Notes under the pieces: generated by a model
What the model saw: only the letters and a program-made list of their open reading frames with translations
The model's database searches: none
Told to the model about the DNA's origin: nothing
Assembly: GCA_030522415.1 (NCBI GenBank)
Contig: CM060121.1
Span: 25,134,142-25,198,141 of the forward strand
Source: Channallabes apus
Taxonomy: Eukaryota; Chordata; Actinopteri; Siluriformes; Clariidae
DNA: 64,000 bases
Direction: 5' to 3'
Shown here: positions 35,403 to 58,329 of the stretch, one piece after another
Numbering within the stretch: position 1 is the stretch's first letter
How the letters are laid out: each line of letters starts with the position of its first letter
Program-made: the position numbers and the translations under genes

Positions 35403-36831
35403 GAGTCCGAAGATTTTGGAGACCAATTTCCCAGCAATTTGAACATATTTCCAGAGCGAGAAAGGAGGTGGTGTGTGTGTGTGGACTCGTCCTCTCGTCT
35501 CCTCGCTGCTGCTTCTGCTGCCTCGACTCCGCGTCTCAACTCCGCTCTGATCAAACTGCTCGTCTCGTAGTCACACCAACTCACAAACTCTCTAAAGTAT
35601 AACCACGACAAAAAAAATCATCTACACCCTAGATACGACTTGAACATTGCTAAATGAACCGACGGTTTTTTTTGTTTTGTTTTTTGGACGAGTTGCACCA
35701 CAAAAGACGACGCGAAATCCTCCTGAGCACCTCCTCACTCCACAAAGCCTGGACTTTGTTGGTAACTACGTCATCATAAGTTTAAGGCTCGATCATTTCT
35801 TATTGCACGTCACAATTTATTAAATGCATTAAAAAAATCCACACGTATCATATTCGTGCATCAAAGGTGTCCATGACTTCAGGTGATGCCAGAAATACAC
35901 AGGAGAGTTAAGAGAAACTGCACCTATATTCTCACCAGGGCGGGTTTAGTAGCTTTATTACATAAACACACTACGAAAAAATCATGCTATGACATTTCTG
36001 TCATTATTGCATCTTCGGGTCTCAGAACTGATACGCAAACATTTTACTTTTTTTTTATTTATAAAATGTCATAGCAAATCAATTCCGAGTACTTCTTTAT
36101 TATGTGTTATTATTGTGCCAATTAGGGTGGTGCCTTCCTCTCTGTCCAGCAACTCTAAATCTGGACTGTTGGCCATACAACACAAATGATTAACAGATAC
36201 AAGGACAGTTTTCAACATGTATATATACAGTCTGCATTGTAAGCCTTACTCTATAAAGCATAGTTATTACAGTTATGATATATTATTGGTTGAGGATCAG
36301 AGTTGAAATGGTATGCTCATCTATCACGATATAGATCCAAATGACAGACAGAATATTGTGAAATCTTACACTTAAGGATCAATATATTTCATATTATTTT
36401 ACCTGGTGTATACTGTTTATCTATTTAACACAACTTGTTTCAATGATCAAGAGTTTACACTCATTCTAATAATCACATCATTCAGATGATCACATGATCG
36501 AGACCTACTGTAATGATCAGATATAACTCTGCTAACTACCTACTGAATCCTTCTAGGAGTTTGGCTCCTGGTCGCTTGTTTTTTTTCTTCTTCTTCTTCT
36601 AAATCCACCCTGAGCTAAACTAGATCCTTGCCATGGCACTGACATTTTTATAAACTTAACAGCCACCAAGCTAACGTGTTTCACCTTCAACCACAACTAG
36701 CCAGCAACACGGCTAGCCTAACCTCAATCGGGCTACCGCAATAACCTAAAAAACTTGTACTTATATAAAGTTAATATGCTGGAATCAACAGGAAAGGCAA
36801 CACAATCCAACTTTAAACCGCGAAACGTTAC

Positions 36832-36950
36832 CTTCCGTGCTGTTTATTCCGTGCAGGTCGAACACAATCCGCATTGACAAAAATTGGATGCGCTTAGCTT
36901 AGCTTCCCCATAGTGACAGCATCAGCGAGTCTTCCTGTTTTTTTCCCTCG
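36832..36950 (-). promoter_or_regulatory. Possible alternative upstream 5' UTR exon of cramp1
   Basis: Minus-strand sequence with a GC box (GAGTGGGCGTGGCC) leads into a segment ending GCACGGAAG before GTAACG (donor G at 36831). Its last base would be 36832. It could splice to 34927 as an alternative start, or belong to an unseen transcript. The right boundary is a guess. Confidence 0.35.
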
Positions 36951-37379
36951 TGCCATAGGCCACGCCCACTCCCGCTCAAAAACAAATCATGTGAGTGGGC
37001 AAAATAGTAGTCACGTGCACGTTACGTTCGACGTCATATTGTTTAAACGGTATTGGGCCGCTTCTAAATAGTTTTTTATTTTTATTTTAAAATCTATATA
37101 TATATGATGATGAAAAATGTATCTTAATCAGGAGTATATCGTTTAATAGTTTTAATGATTTGCTGTTAATCATTTCTGTGAAAGTATGATCATTATTTAT
37201 AGCCAGAATAATTTTTTTTTTTAATTGATATACATTTTAGATATAAGTACATATATATATATATATATATATATGTTTTTGTTTGTTTGTTTTTGTTTTA
37301 AAACAAAAACCTATATTTTTTTATACGTTTCGCTTTTCTTCGACTGTACTGGTTAAACGGGGAGGAAGAACCCATTCAG

Positions 37380-37457
37380 CCAATTAGCATTCAACTTTGT
37401 CTTGACATCAACCAATAGAAAACGGTTCTATTTTGATTGATTAGGGTTTCAACCAAT
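37380..37457 (+). promoter_or_regulatory. jpt2: Three CCAAT boxes upstream of jpt2
   Basis: CCAAT occurs in the same orientation at 37380-37384, 37412-37416 and 37453-37457, all embedded in (A/G)(A/C)CCAAT contexts typical of NF-Y sites. A GC-box-like GGGCGTGG follows near 37520. The jpt2 ATG is 200 bases further on. The promoter role is inferred from position and spacing of about 32 and 41 bases. Confidence 0.55.
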
Positions 37458-37659
37458 GAACAAACAGAACAATTCCAAAGTTCTATTTTGACTTCCAAAA
37501 CACGTGGCCCGTCCTCCTGGGCGTGGCCAGCTCCCCCCACTCCTGTAACGCTTTTTGTCCGGCTAACTTGAGAGTGCTGCGTTGCCGAGGCGCCGGGTTC
37601 CGCATAGCGGTTTCAGTCAGGAGACTTGGAGTCGTGCACGTTGAAGGAAATACGCGACA

Positions 37660-47965
<10,306 letters not shown>

Positions 47966-49245
47966 CCACTGCTTTTGTTTTCTCAGTCGCGCGCTCTCTC
48001 TCTCACTCTCCCACTCGGTTCTGTCTTATTAACACTGCTACCTACTCTCCCCCCCCCCCCTTCCCCCCCCTAAGTAGTCTTCTTTACCTTCTGTACTATA
48101 TCCTTTTATGTGTGTGTTCCTTGGTTTAGTTTTTTTTCCCCCCTCTTGCACTTTCTAACTCATTCCTTAAACAACCCTCTTCCTCTTGCTATCTGACGGT
48201 TTGAGTAACAGTCGCGCTCAATCAATCAAATGGTTCCTTTCTCATCAATCACACTTGGAGGTTGATTTGTTTTATAGATGTTGTATAGAATACAAGTCTG
48301 ACGGTGAAATGTAAGTCGCGTGTGTGTGTGTGTAAATGGTAAACTGGAACCACTGTCGTAATACTGGCGCATGGCATATGTATCTCGGTCCGAGTGTGTT
48401 CTAATGGAGCGGTTCACAACACCTCCACACCGTCCCTCTGCTAAGCAAGCTTTGCTGCATGGTGCTCCAAGAAGTCCAGCCGGGTGTGTTAAGAGCGTAG
48501 AAAACACAACCAGCAATAAGAACAGATGACTGACATTTTTTTGTTTGTTTTAGTGTAGCCCTAAAACTCCCATGTAATCAGACCTATAGTGGTGTGACAA
48601 TTTCTCCCCCCCCCCCCCCCCCCCCTTCTCATTGGAGATTGCAATGCCGTCTAGTTCTCAAGTAGTACAGTACAGGGGTGTTGGATGTATTAACAGTGTC
48701 CCTGTTTTTGTTTAGGATTTTTGCAGGCCAATAACACCATACCATAATGATTGCGCTCCAAGTCTATATCAAACCAAAAAAAGCCCACATAGATGATCAG
48801 ATTGTAATACATGCATATTGTAGAACAAATGGCTGACTCCAGAGTATGTTCACATTCAGCATGGATTCTTTTGCAAAAAAATTATGAATAAAAGAATGAT
48901 AATAATAATCATTGTGTCCTTTACGATAAAAAATATTATAAATATCTGCAGGTATTTGGAACATCAGAAATATTCTCTTGCAAGAAAATGCTGTCTGGAT
49001 AAATGAATGTTCATTTTGTACCAAATACCAAAGTGTCACGTTTTCACACTTTAATCTGTTTTTCCTTCGTACACCTTGAAGTTGCCGGTTTAAACTTTAA
49101 ACCGTCAGCAGGGATGCAGATGGTGGCACGTGTTTGCGTGCAAGTGTGTTTCTCACATGCTGGTGGAAGCGCTGCCCAAAGTGCCTGTATGGTTGAACGG
49201 CAATGTCACAGAAAACTGTAACAATAAACATCTATTTTGATTCAT
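47966..49245 (+). other. jpt2: jpt2 3' UTR with poly(A) signal
   Basis: About 1.28 kb of non-coding sequence follows the TGA. AATAAA at 49223-49228, then a T/G-rich stretch from about 49250, gives a plausible cleavage site near 49245. C runs at 48050-48070 and 48605-48625 lie within it. Confidence 0.65.
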
Positions 49246-49249
49246 ACTC

Positions 49250-51458
49250 GTGTGTCCTTTCCCCCCCCCCCCCCTTTGTTTGTTTAGGTCATGGTTATGA
49301 AGTTTTGTCATCTTAACCTGTTTTTCCTTTTTTTTTTTATTATACTTTTTTTTTCCGTAAAATCACACGAGAGCTTTCAGTAGTGCTCTGGATAAATGAG
49401 TGAGAGAATATAATAAACAAACATCCCTCGTTTATTCATATTATGGATTAAACAAATTTTTTTGTTTAAAAGCAGCTGGCGCTTCACTGTGGAGGTCTGT
49501 TGAGTTACTTAAGATTAAGAAAGATGAAGAAATTATAACCTCGGCAGCAAACTCATTTCTCGTCTCCTTCCAACCGCTCAGCATTCTTCAGCCTCACCAG
49601 TATCCTAATCACTGGTCTGATTATCTGTGCATGTTCCTTACTGGTTCTTGCCTAATGTTAGATGGTTTTTATGCTGGGATGATTCATAGGTCACTGTGTG
49701 TGGCTTTACAAACAAGAACTTGGGGGACAGGGGTAGCTCAGTGGTTAAGGCATTGGACTATGGTTCGGAAGATCCCAGGTTCAAACCCCACAACCACCAA
49801 GTTGCCACTGTTGGGCCCTTGAGCAAGGCCTTTAACCCTCAACTGCTCAGATATGTAATGAGATAAAAAAAAATGTAAGTCGCTCTGGATAAGAGCGTCT
49901 GCCAAATGCCTAAATGTAAATGTAAGAACATTCCTCTTAAACTGGTCAATTACAAGGACTGGACTGGAAATGTGAGACCTTCAGGAAGCCTGGAGAACTG
50001 TTCAAGATTAGATTAGAAGGGATACAATGTAGCTCTGTGAAAGCAAAAATTATGGAAAACTGACTTTTTGCACAGTACTTTGTTTACTATGACATTTCAC
50101 TGTTTTGTACCACTCTGCCTGTCTGTATTTTCTGCATCAAGCTTATACTAGCTAATAGTTTATTACGTTATAACCAATAATACACAGGGACTGAGGGCGT
50201 AGTCCATCTTTTGGAACCAAAGTAAAATAAATATTCATGTATCTGAGGTACTCAACATTTTTTTTTGTACTGTCACTACAGTCTGCTGTGATTTTCTGTG
50301 ACTTTATGTCATACATTTTGCTTTTGTGATTTTGCTTAAATAGATGCTGTTTTGTTTTTTGTTTTTTTATTAGGTCATGATTTAAACGCTGACAGAAGTT
50401 GTTGTTCCTCATTCAGCTGCTTTCATGAGGAGTCGCCCCAGTGGGTCACTTACGATCTGCACATTAGATTTGTACTAGTTTTTACTCTGGATATAAGACG
50501 TACTCATTCATATCTAGAGGCAATTTAGTAAATTCCAGGTATACTGATATTTTTGGCGGGTGGGAGGAAACCAAAGAAATCCATATGGAGCAAATAACTG
50601 GCATTTAAAGACTTAAAGCCTCGCTTTGCATCCAAGCCTCATCCACTGACTAAACATATCTCCTCTATAATCAGACAAGCTCAATGGCAGAACATCAGTT
50701 TTGGCTCAACACCGCGACACTTCAGCAGAAGACCGAACTGCAGAGTATAACCTATGATGCCAGATTTTAGCAACATGAATTTAAAAGATTTTACCCTATT
50801 TATTCGACTGTATATTAGGCATGTTGAGCCACCTGTCAGTTGTAAAAAACTTATCTCCTATAAAATCCACAAGATGTGGGATTGGCTGCCAGCCTACTCG
50901 ATGAGCAGGAGCAGATGTGTTGTGACTGGAGGAAGTTGAGGTATTTGAACTGATTCCACCGTCCCTACGTTTGCCTCGGCACATTTATTTTTAAAGATTT
51001 CTAGAGGCACATGTCTATATGCATAGTTTATGTTTATTGGGCCTGTACAGTGAAGTTACTTTTAAAGGTTGTGTTGAATCGGCGCCGGTGATTATTGTAT
51101 TATTTAATGCGCAGTCATTTTAATACATGTATAATTACATGTATTTAAATGTGTAGCAAGTGTTTACACAAAAAAATAAAAGTTCTCTTCAATTTGATGT
51201 GCTTTAAATATTTATTATGTAATTCCGCAGCTGGTCTCTGAGTTTGAATCCTAGTGGAAAACCATTGTAGGAATGAAACATGTGAACATACTCTAAGAAT
51301 GTAAAGAATCTAGAAATGCTGAGCATGGAAGGGTGCTCCAATATAACAAGACTTTGGAAACCAGTGTTTGTCAGTTAAAATGCACTTGTGTTCAACATTT
51401 TGTGAAAAATCTAACTATACAGCGCCCCATATGTTTAAGTGTGGCTCTTTATAAATGC

Positions 51459-51460
<2 letters not shown>
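49250..51460. other. Intergenic stretch after jpt2
   Basis: Apart from the SINE at 49728-49922 I see no gene or structured element; short frames have no recognisable motifs. Confidence 0.4.
49728..49922 (+). repeat. tRNA-derived SINE, second family, full copy
   Basis: The head GGGGTAGCTCAGTGGTTAAG and B box AGGTTCAAACCCC resemble a tRNA, followed by TTGGGCCCTTGAGCAAGGCC and the tail GAGCGTCTGCCAAATGCC. Its 3' end lies in a TAAATGTAAATGTAA tail. Confidence 0.8.

Positions 51461-51532
<72 letters not shown>
51461..51532. repeat. TA microsatellite plus T run
   Basis: About 20 TA units then a 32-base T run, intergenic between jpt2 and mapk8ip3. Confidence 0.9.
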
Positions 51533-51535
<3 letters not shown>

Positions 51536-51764
51536 CATTTTATAAAGGGATGAATAATTCTGCATTTGACCTGTATCTTATTTCATGCTATTGAATTGAG
51601 TAGAAAGTACAGGAATAGCCGAAAATAAGTTCCCTCTTTTGTCATTTTAGATAGATGGTTTGTATGAGCTTTCATCCAATAAGCGATGAATTATGACAAT
51701 TTAAATCATCACACCAAATTTACCATAACACTCTATTATATACAGTCCAGTTCACAGAAACCTC

Positions 51765-52495
51765 ATCAACTCACTCACTCAGTCATTGTGTATACCGCTT
51801 TATCCTGTATTCAGGGGCGCGGTGGGCCTGGAGCCTATCCCAGGGGACTTAAGGCACGAGGTGTGATACACCCTAGATGGGGTACCCATCCATCGCAGGG
51901 CACACACACACACACAGTCACACACTCACCAATTAGTCTAATCTGCATGTCTTTTGGACTCTAGGAGGAAACCGGAGTACGTCCTATTGCCTATTGCCAT
52001 CTCAGGGAGTTTTTCCTTGCCACTGTCGCCGTCACCCTCACTTGCTCATCAGAGACAATTCATTCATCATTCATTCATTCATCTCATTATTATCTAGACA
52101 CATTTTTCTCACACATACATACTTCCAAAAAAATTCTTTTTTTTTTATTTCTTTCATTTTTCAGAATCAGAATCAGAAAGAGTTTTATTGCCAAGTACGC
52201 TTGCACGTACAAGGAATTTGTTTTAGTGACGGAGCTTCCAGAACAAACAAAAAACAGGACAAACTAACAAAAACAGTAAGACTAATGGAGAGCTCCACAC
52301 TGAGGCAGCCATCCGCGGCGCCATTTTGTGAAGCTGCTTTGAGACAATGACTATTGTTAAAAGCGGTATATAAATAAAATTGAATTGAATAACTGGTGGA
52401 AACCCACCAAGCACACAGGGGATAACATACAAACTCCATGCACAGACCTGAGATGGGAATCGAAGGCGGACCATGGAAGTGTCAGGCGACACTGT
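51765..52495 (-). repeat. Mermaid-like SINE split by a retroposon insertion
   Basis: Read on the minus strand, the SINE head is at 52495-52393 and its body and tail at 51977-51765; the two halves meet in the middle of the shared GTTTCCTCCGGGTACTCCGG block. The inserted piece, 51978-52392, starts with CATCTCAGGGAGTTTTTCCT and ends with GTATATAAATAAAATTGAATTGAA. Confidence 0.75.
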
Positions 52496-52799
52496 ATCTG
52501 GGCTTGGAACCCGCACTGCATCCAGTGGCTGGGATTTGTACCACGAGAAACCTTCCACTGCACTACCGATGTCCTGAAGCCTAATGCTCTTCAATCTATC
52601 ACCTTTTGCAAAAATTTTGCAAGAAATTTGCCTTGGCGTACAAAGCATTTTCACCAAACGAGCGACCGAGCCGGTTGAGCTTCATTCCAGTGGCTGATCA
52701 AAACTTGTTCACGTCAGTGAAAAGCCAAGCTACTGTAAGCGAGTTTTTTTTTTATTATTATATGCAAAATTTAGTGAAGACAGATCACCATGGGTCCCT

Positions 52800-54036
52800 A
52801 GAATGTTATCAAGGACGGTAGCAAGAAAAAAATAGAGTCACTTTCAGTTTCATCCAAGACTTTCTGGAGTTTTGGTGTTTGAATTTGGTCCCATTCTTTC
52901 CTGATATAGGTTTCCAGCTGCTGAAGTGTTCGTCTTTGACAATTTTCAAATATTCTCTATAGGTGAAAGATCTGGACTGGACTCTTTTACTACGAAGCCA
53001 TGCTGTTGTAATAGCTGCAGTATGTGGTTTTGCATTGTCCTGCTGAAATACACAAGGTCTTCCCTGGAGCAGACATTTCTCTAAAACCTTTATATTCCTT
53101 TCCGCAGTCATAGTGCCTTCCAAAATATACAAGCTGCCCATACTGTATGCACTTATGCACCCCCATACCTTCAGAGATGCTGGCTTTTGAACTGAACGCT
53201 GATAACACGCTGGAAGGTCTCCCTCCTCTTTAGCCGTCCATGATTTTCAAGAAGAATGTCAAATTTGGACTTGTTTGACCATAGAACACTTTTCTACTTT
53301 GAAACAGTAGATTTTAAATGAGCCTTGGCCCACAGTACACAATGGCACTTCTGGACCATGTTCACATACAGTATTGCTTCCTTATTTCATGATAGCGCTT
53401 TAGTTGACATCTGCAGATGGCACAGCGGATTGGGTTTACCGACATAGGTTTCTGGTAGTATTCCTGGGCCCATTTAGTAATCTCAATGACACAATCATGC
53501 CGATGAGTGATGCAGTGTCGGCCTTGTCCCTTACACATGGAGATTTCTCCAGTTTCTCTGAACTTTTTGATGATGTTATGCACTGTACATGATGAGATTT
53601 CAAAACCTTTGTGATTTGACTTTGGGGAACATTGTTTTTAAAGCATTCCACAATCTTTTTACGCACTCTTTTACAGATTGGAGAGACTCTGCCTCTCTGA
53701 GACATCCCGTTTATACAGTAGGTAATCATGTTACAGACCTGATGTCAAATAATTCAATTAGTTGATACAGGTTCTCCCAACTGAATCTTTTCAAATTTTC
53801 TAGCTTTTTCAGCCCTTTGTTGCCCCATGTCGCAAATTTTTTTAGATTTGGAGCAGGCATCACATTTGAAATGAGTTCATTTAATGGATTAAAGTGTAAA
53901 ATCTTTTCATTTAAACATTTATGTTCTCTATGTTCTATTGTGAATAAAATATTTGATTTAATTTGAAAGGCTTAAGTTTTCTATTATTCAAATTTAAAAA
54001 AACTTTCCAACTTTTCTGGAATTTGGGTTGTATTCC
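52800..54036 (-). mobile_element. Tc1-like transposon with broken transposase gene
   Basis: On the minus strand the N-terminal helix-turn-helix (MSQRGRVSPICKRVRKKIVE, then VPQSQITKVL) starts at 53704. IKKFRETGEISMCKGQGRHC follows in another frame, then near 53070 [19 protein letters not shown], part of the DDE core. Several frameshifts separate them. An end repeat resembling ATTCCAGAAAAGTTGG lies at 54004-54036; the opposite end is missing. Confidence 0.8.
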
Positions 54037-54089
54037 TATGGGAAAAAAAACTGTATCGGTGTATGACCAAATCAGTTTATTTTCTATGG

Positions 54090-54840
54090 GAAAATAGGTA
54101 GCATTGTCGCCTTGCACATCTAAGGTCCAGGTTTTGTATGTTCTCCCTGTGCTTGATGGACTTCCTCCCATCAGATTAGGCTAATTGTCGTTCCCAAATT
54201 GCCTGTAGTGTGTGAGTGTATGTATGTAGATGCCCTGCAATGGATTGGCATGGATGTACTAACATGGTGAAATGATGAAGATGAAGAGACACATCTGCTG
54301 TGACAGAAGTGGACAATGCTGTACATACCTGGGGATTTCTTCACGGATGAAGGTCCTTCAACCTCAATGCATTGTTCCCTGTTGAGTCTGGTTCCTCTCA
54401 AGGTTTCTTCCTAATGCCATCTCAGGGAGTTTTTCCTTGCCACCGTCGCCGTCACCCTTGGCTTGCTCATCAGAGATTTCATTCATTCGTCTCATTATTA
54501 TCTGCACATTTTTCTCACACATCCACACCTCCAATTATTTTCTTTTCTATAATTATTATTATTATTTGTTTTTATTTATTTATTTTCTATTATAATTTTA
54601 TTTATTTATTTATTATTTTATATATAATTATTCTATATATAATATATAATTTTTTTTTTTTTTGTTAAATTTCTTTAATTTTTGTGAAGCTGCTTTGAGA
54701 CAATGACCATTGTTAAAAGCGCTATATAAATAAAATTGAATTGAATTGAATTACCCTGCCTCATACCCTTAGTCTCCTGGGATAGGGTCCAGATCCCCCT
54801 CGACCCTGTATACAGGAAAAAGTGGTATAGATGATGACTG
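54090..54840 (+). repeat. Mermaid-like SINE interrupted by a retroposon insertion
   Basis: SINE text runs 54090-54249 (to CAATGGATTGGCAT) and resumes at 54752 with ACCCTGCCTCATACCC to about 54840. Between them, 54250-54751 carries GGTTCCTCTCAAGGTTTCTT, CATCTCAGGGAGTTTTTCCT and ends AAATTGAATTGAATTGAATT. It is the same inserted family as at 51978-52392. Confidence 0.75.
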
Positions 54841-54842
54841 AC

Positions 54843-54945
54843 CGATGTATGGGAAAATGTGTTTCGTTTCGCAATACGAATTGTTTATTTTGAGAACTCA
54901 CCTTGGAAACAGATTAAATTTGTATGCCGAGGTGCCACTGTAGAT
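54843..54945. repeat. Terminal fragment of a GTGCCACTG-ended DNA element
   Basis: Ends TATGCCGAGGTGCCACTG, a tip resembling those of fold-back elements A and B but more diverged. A possible partner piece is at 54043-54089 on the far side of the interrupted SINE. Confidence 0.4.
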
Positions 54946-55099
54946 GAATATTTTTATAATAAAAAAGTAAAAAAAAAAAATAAAAAAAAAAAATATATAT
55001 ATATATATATATGAATATAATAAAATATACATAATAATAATAATACATAAAATACAAATACTAATAGATATAATATATAGCTGCTTATTTGTTTCATAT

Positions 55100-55959
55100 T
55101 CTGGAATTCTGGAAACGGGCTTTCATGGGACCGTAACGTCACCGCCGCACGAGCTCTACGCAGACCCGGTGGCACCACCCGCACAGTGACGTCACTCCTT
55201 TGAGTCATCCCCCCCCCGCCCCCCTCCGCGCAGCTCGCACGCGACTCTCCCAGCAGAACCCAGAGAGAGAGAGGGAGAGGGAGAGAGGGAATGGGAAGCA
55301 GAGGCATCACCGCACCACGATAGAAAAAAAGAAAAAAAAAAACACCGCACCGACTGTGGATGCCAAAAAACCGGAATGTGCCGCTATGCTTGATAAACAC
55401 TACAGCCGGCGTCCAGGTGACACTAAACAATTTATTATTTAGTGCACTTTATTTATTTAGCTTGTTATTTTTTCCTCTGTAATGGCCGCGGAGAGGCAGG
55501 TGCCGCGCCGCGGATGATTATTTATTTATTTATTTTCTGCGCGTGATGCTACGGATTCCGCCCGCGCGCGCTGGGATGGGACGCACCGAACCGAGGAGGC
55601 CCGAGCTTTCCGGTGACTCGTCTAAAGAAGAAGAAGAAGGCGTATAGTGCGGGTAGAGGTGCTAAAGCCGCCGGCTGAGCGAGCGAGAGAGGGATAGAGG
55701 GGCCTGCTGTTTAATAGCAAGAAGCGCACGGACTAAAAACAATCTGCGCGTGAACACCGCGCCGCATCACATCATGGAGTAGCGCGTGCACCTGATCACG
55801 CCCCTGTAAATTATCCCTCACCCCCCCCCCCCATTTAAAGAAAAATAAATAACAGTAAAAACAACAACAACAACACTCGGAATCTTTCTGCAACTCTCGT
55901 GTGTTTGTTTGTTTTGTTTATTTATTTCTTCATCTGCGTGTGTAAACAAACTCGCCAAG
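55100..55959 (+). promoter_or_regulatory. mapk8ip3: CpG-rich 5' region of mapk8ip3
   Basis: GC- and CpG-dense sequence (especially 55130-55250 and 55540-55800) with purine repeats (GAGAGA, about 55262-55290) precedes the JIP3 start codon. A promoter and 5' UTR are expected here; the transcription start was not located. A C run lies at 55821-55832. Confidence 0.6.
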
Positions 55960-56265
55960 ATGATGGAGCTGCCGCTGGACGAGGTGGTCTACCAGGACGA
56001 CTACGGCTCCGTGTCCGTGATGTCGGAGCGCGTGTCCGGCCTGGCCAACAGCATCTACCGCGAGTTCGAGCGCCTGATTCGGAGCTACGACGAGGAGGTG
56101 GTGAAGGAGCTCATGCCGCTCGTGGTGAACGTGCTGGAGAACCTGGACGCGGTGCTCACCGAGAACCAGGAGCACGAGGTGGAGCTCGAGCTGCTCAAGG
56201 AGGACAACGAGCAGCTCATCACTCAGTACGAGCGAGAGAAGGCGCTGCGCAAGCAGGCCGAGGAG
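55960..56265 (+). CDS. mapk8ip3: JNK-interacting protein 3, first coding exon (gene continues off window)
   Basis: 102 codons from ATG ATG GAG to the donor in GAGGAG followed by GTGAGCGCG. It carries the JIP3/JIP4 N-terminal RH1 region: [49 protein letters not shown], and then the start of the coiled coil ([20 protein letters not shown]). VYQDDY and [12 protein letters not shown] match JIP3 better than SPAG9/JIP4. The protein is a scaffold linking kinesin-1 and dynein to JNK-pathway kinases in axonal transport. The next exon (expected KFIEFED...) is not found before 64000, so intron 1 exceeds 7.7 kb. Confidence 0.93.
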
Positions 56266-58329
56266 GTGAGCGCGCATGCGCGGCCATGGTGTTGTAGTAC
56301 TAGTGGTGGTGGTGATAAAGCAGCTGCTTTTTAATTTGAAAAACCTTGATCTTTTTTTGTTGTTGAATATACATTGAAAAGCTGATGTATATTTTATTAT
56401 TTTTACATAGATCTTTATATATTTTCTTGTCACTGGGGTGGTACCCTCAAAAGACATCTTTTGGTGTATATCTATTACATGGTAATATGAATATAGTGCA
56501 CCTGTGATACATGTAATATGATGTACATGCATAATGCGACATTAAATTATTACTAAGCTTTTAGATAAATACTTATCTATTTGGTCTGCACTAAATGTAC
56601 AAATCACGACTGACAAGGCACCACCTACCTTTGGCCTCCAAAGTGAAAAAAAGTTATAAATTTAACAATGATTCATTGATATTTGGTCTCACAACATTAT
56701 GATCAGTAGATAAGATTCCTAACCCTTATGACTACCAGTTATAGGACCATTATGCGCTGCCAGAATAATCAAGTATTTGCCTCAACTAACATCCTTTCTT
56801 TAATCCAGTTTTATAAATAGCACAAACTCCTACAGCCGTCACAAGTTACAAAATCTTATTATTATTACACTTTGCATCAGTCATGCAATGTGCTTTTATT
56901 TCTTTGTATTAATAATACAATACAGGAATTACAGTTACACAAAATAAAAATAAAAAAATGAATAGACAGGCTTTCCCCAAAAAACAATTTTTAGTTTACT
57001 GTGAATAGTCTAAATAAATAAAATATTTGACAGTATGTTGTTGTTGTTAACTGGTCTTTTACGATTTATCTTTCTTAAGCAAAATTATCTCAGATGATGC
57101 ATAATTTTTACAATTTGCCTAATCAAGATAATCTTTAGACACAATTATGTAAACACATGCATACTCCTCTGAGCAACTCCAGCTGATACCATGGAAATGC
57201 GTAACAATGCATGACTTTAATCTGTATGGTGTCTTATAATGATTCATTTCTGAATTTAAAGAATATATATAGTTTACAAAAACATAGGTGTTGCCCCCTA
57301 GGTTCGAGTCGCGAACGATAATGTCAACTCATGCTTAAAGTGCAGAGTTTTATTATATGCTTAGCTATCTTCCTGTCAAGATCATGTTGGGTAAGGAGCT
57401 CATTGCCACAAGATGTCTACAACATCATTAGCTAAGTACAGTTTCCTCACACAGTGAATGTCATGCTCTGATCAAATTGTGGGAAAGCTACAGGTCATAC
57501 AGCAGTAGACATAGTCGTCTTCATTTATTGAGTTCGCAATCATATACAGGCTGTCAAACAGAATTCCACACATTTTATTTTTCCATAAATTACAACTACT
57601 ACAGGTACGCAGCAACAAAATACATTACTATAGCACTGTGCAAATTAACAAAATGCATGTCGAATATATACAGTACCACTCAAAAGTTTGGACGCATCTT
57701 CTAATTCACTCTTCCAGTTTTTATTTACTGTATTTCTACATCATAAAACAATGCTGAAGGCATCCAAAATATGCAATAATCTCATTTGAACAGTTGATAT
57801 TGATGTCAAGATGTGTATTTATGCTCTTATGCTTCATAACGGCTCTAATCTGAGATGCTGTTAAATGTAAATGTCAATCAATTTTACACCCTCATTTACG
57901 AGAAAGTCCCAGGATTTGAACACTCATCATGTTTGATCATTTAAACTATGTTAATCCTTTGAAATTCTTATTTAGCAGTTTGAAACAAAGCCAACGTTTG
58001 AGTTTTCTTGGTCCACTACAGACAAATGTCTAGTTTATGCCTAGTTTATATTATGGGCATACAGTACACTACAATTATTTCGAGATATGTAGTACACAAT
58101 AAGCACTAAAGAGTAGAAATGCAGTATGATCGCTAAATCAAGTATGATCGGTAGTTAAACATCAGTGGCATAACGGTGTAATGTAGAATTAAGCAGGATA
58201 TTGGTTGTGGGGAAAAAGTGATATGGTGCCAGGATAGATCCTCAGAAACATGGACACCCAGGAACGTGAAGCTGAAAACACACTACACTCTACTCCAGTG
58301 CTAGTGATTTAGAGCAGGGGTCTCCAAAT
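56266..58329 (+). other. mapk8ip3: mapk8ip3 intron 1, unannotated part
   Basis: AT-rich intron sequence with no coding exon or clear repeat that I could name. The stretch 59251-60290, also intron, holds a CCAT/CTAT tetranucleotide run near 59397-59430. Confidence 0.4.

Noticed and set aside
49728..49800. tRNA gene
   Set aside because: The A and B boxes belong to a SINE head: the body and tail recur elsewhere (4078-4245) and the cloverleaf is not complete.
55930..56532. 200-codon open frame antisense to mapk8ip3 exon 1
   Set aside because: It mirrors the GC-rich JIP3 exon and has leucine/histidine-rich composition typical of a reverse-strand shadow; no motif is seen.
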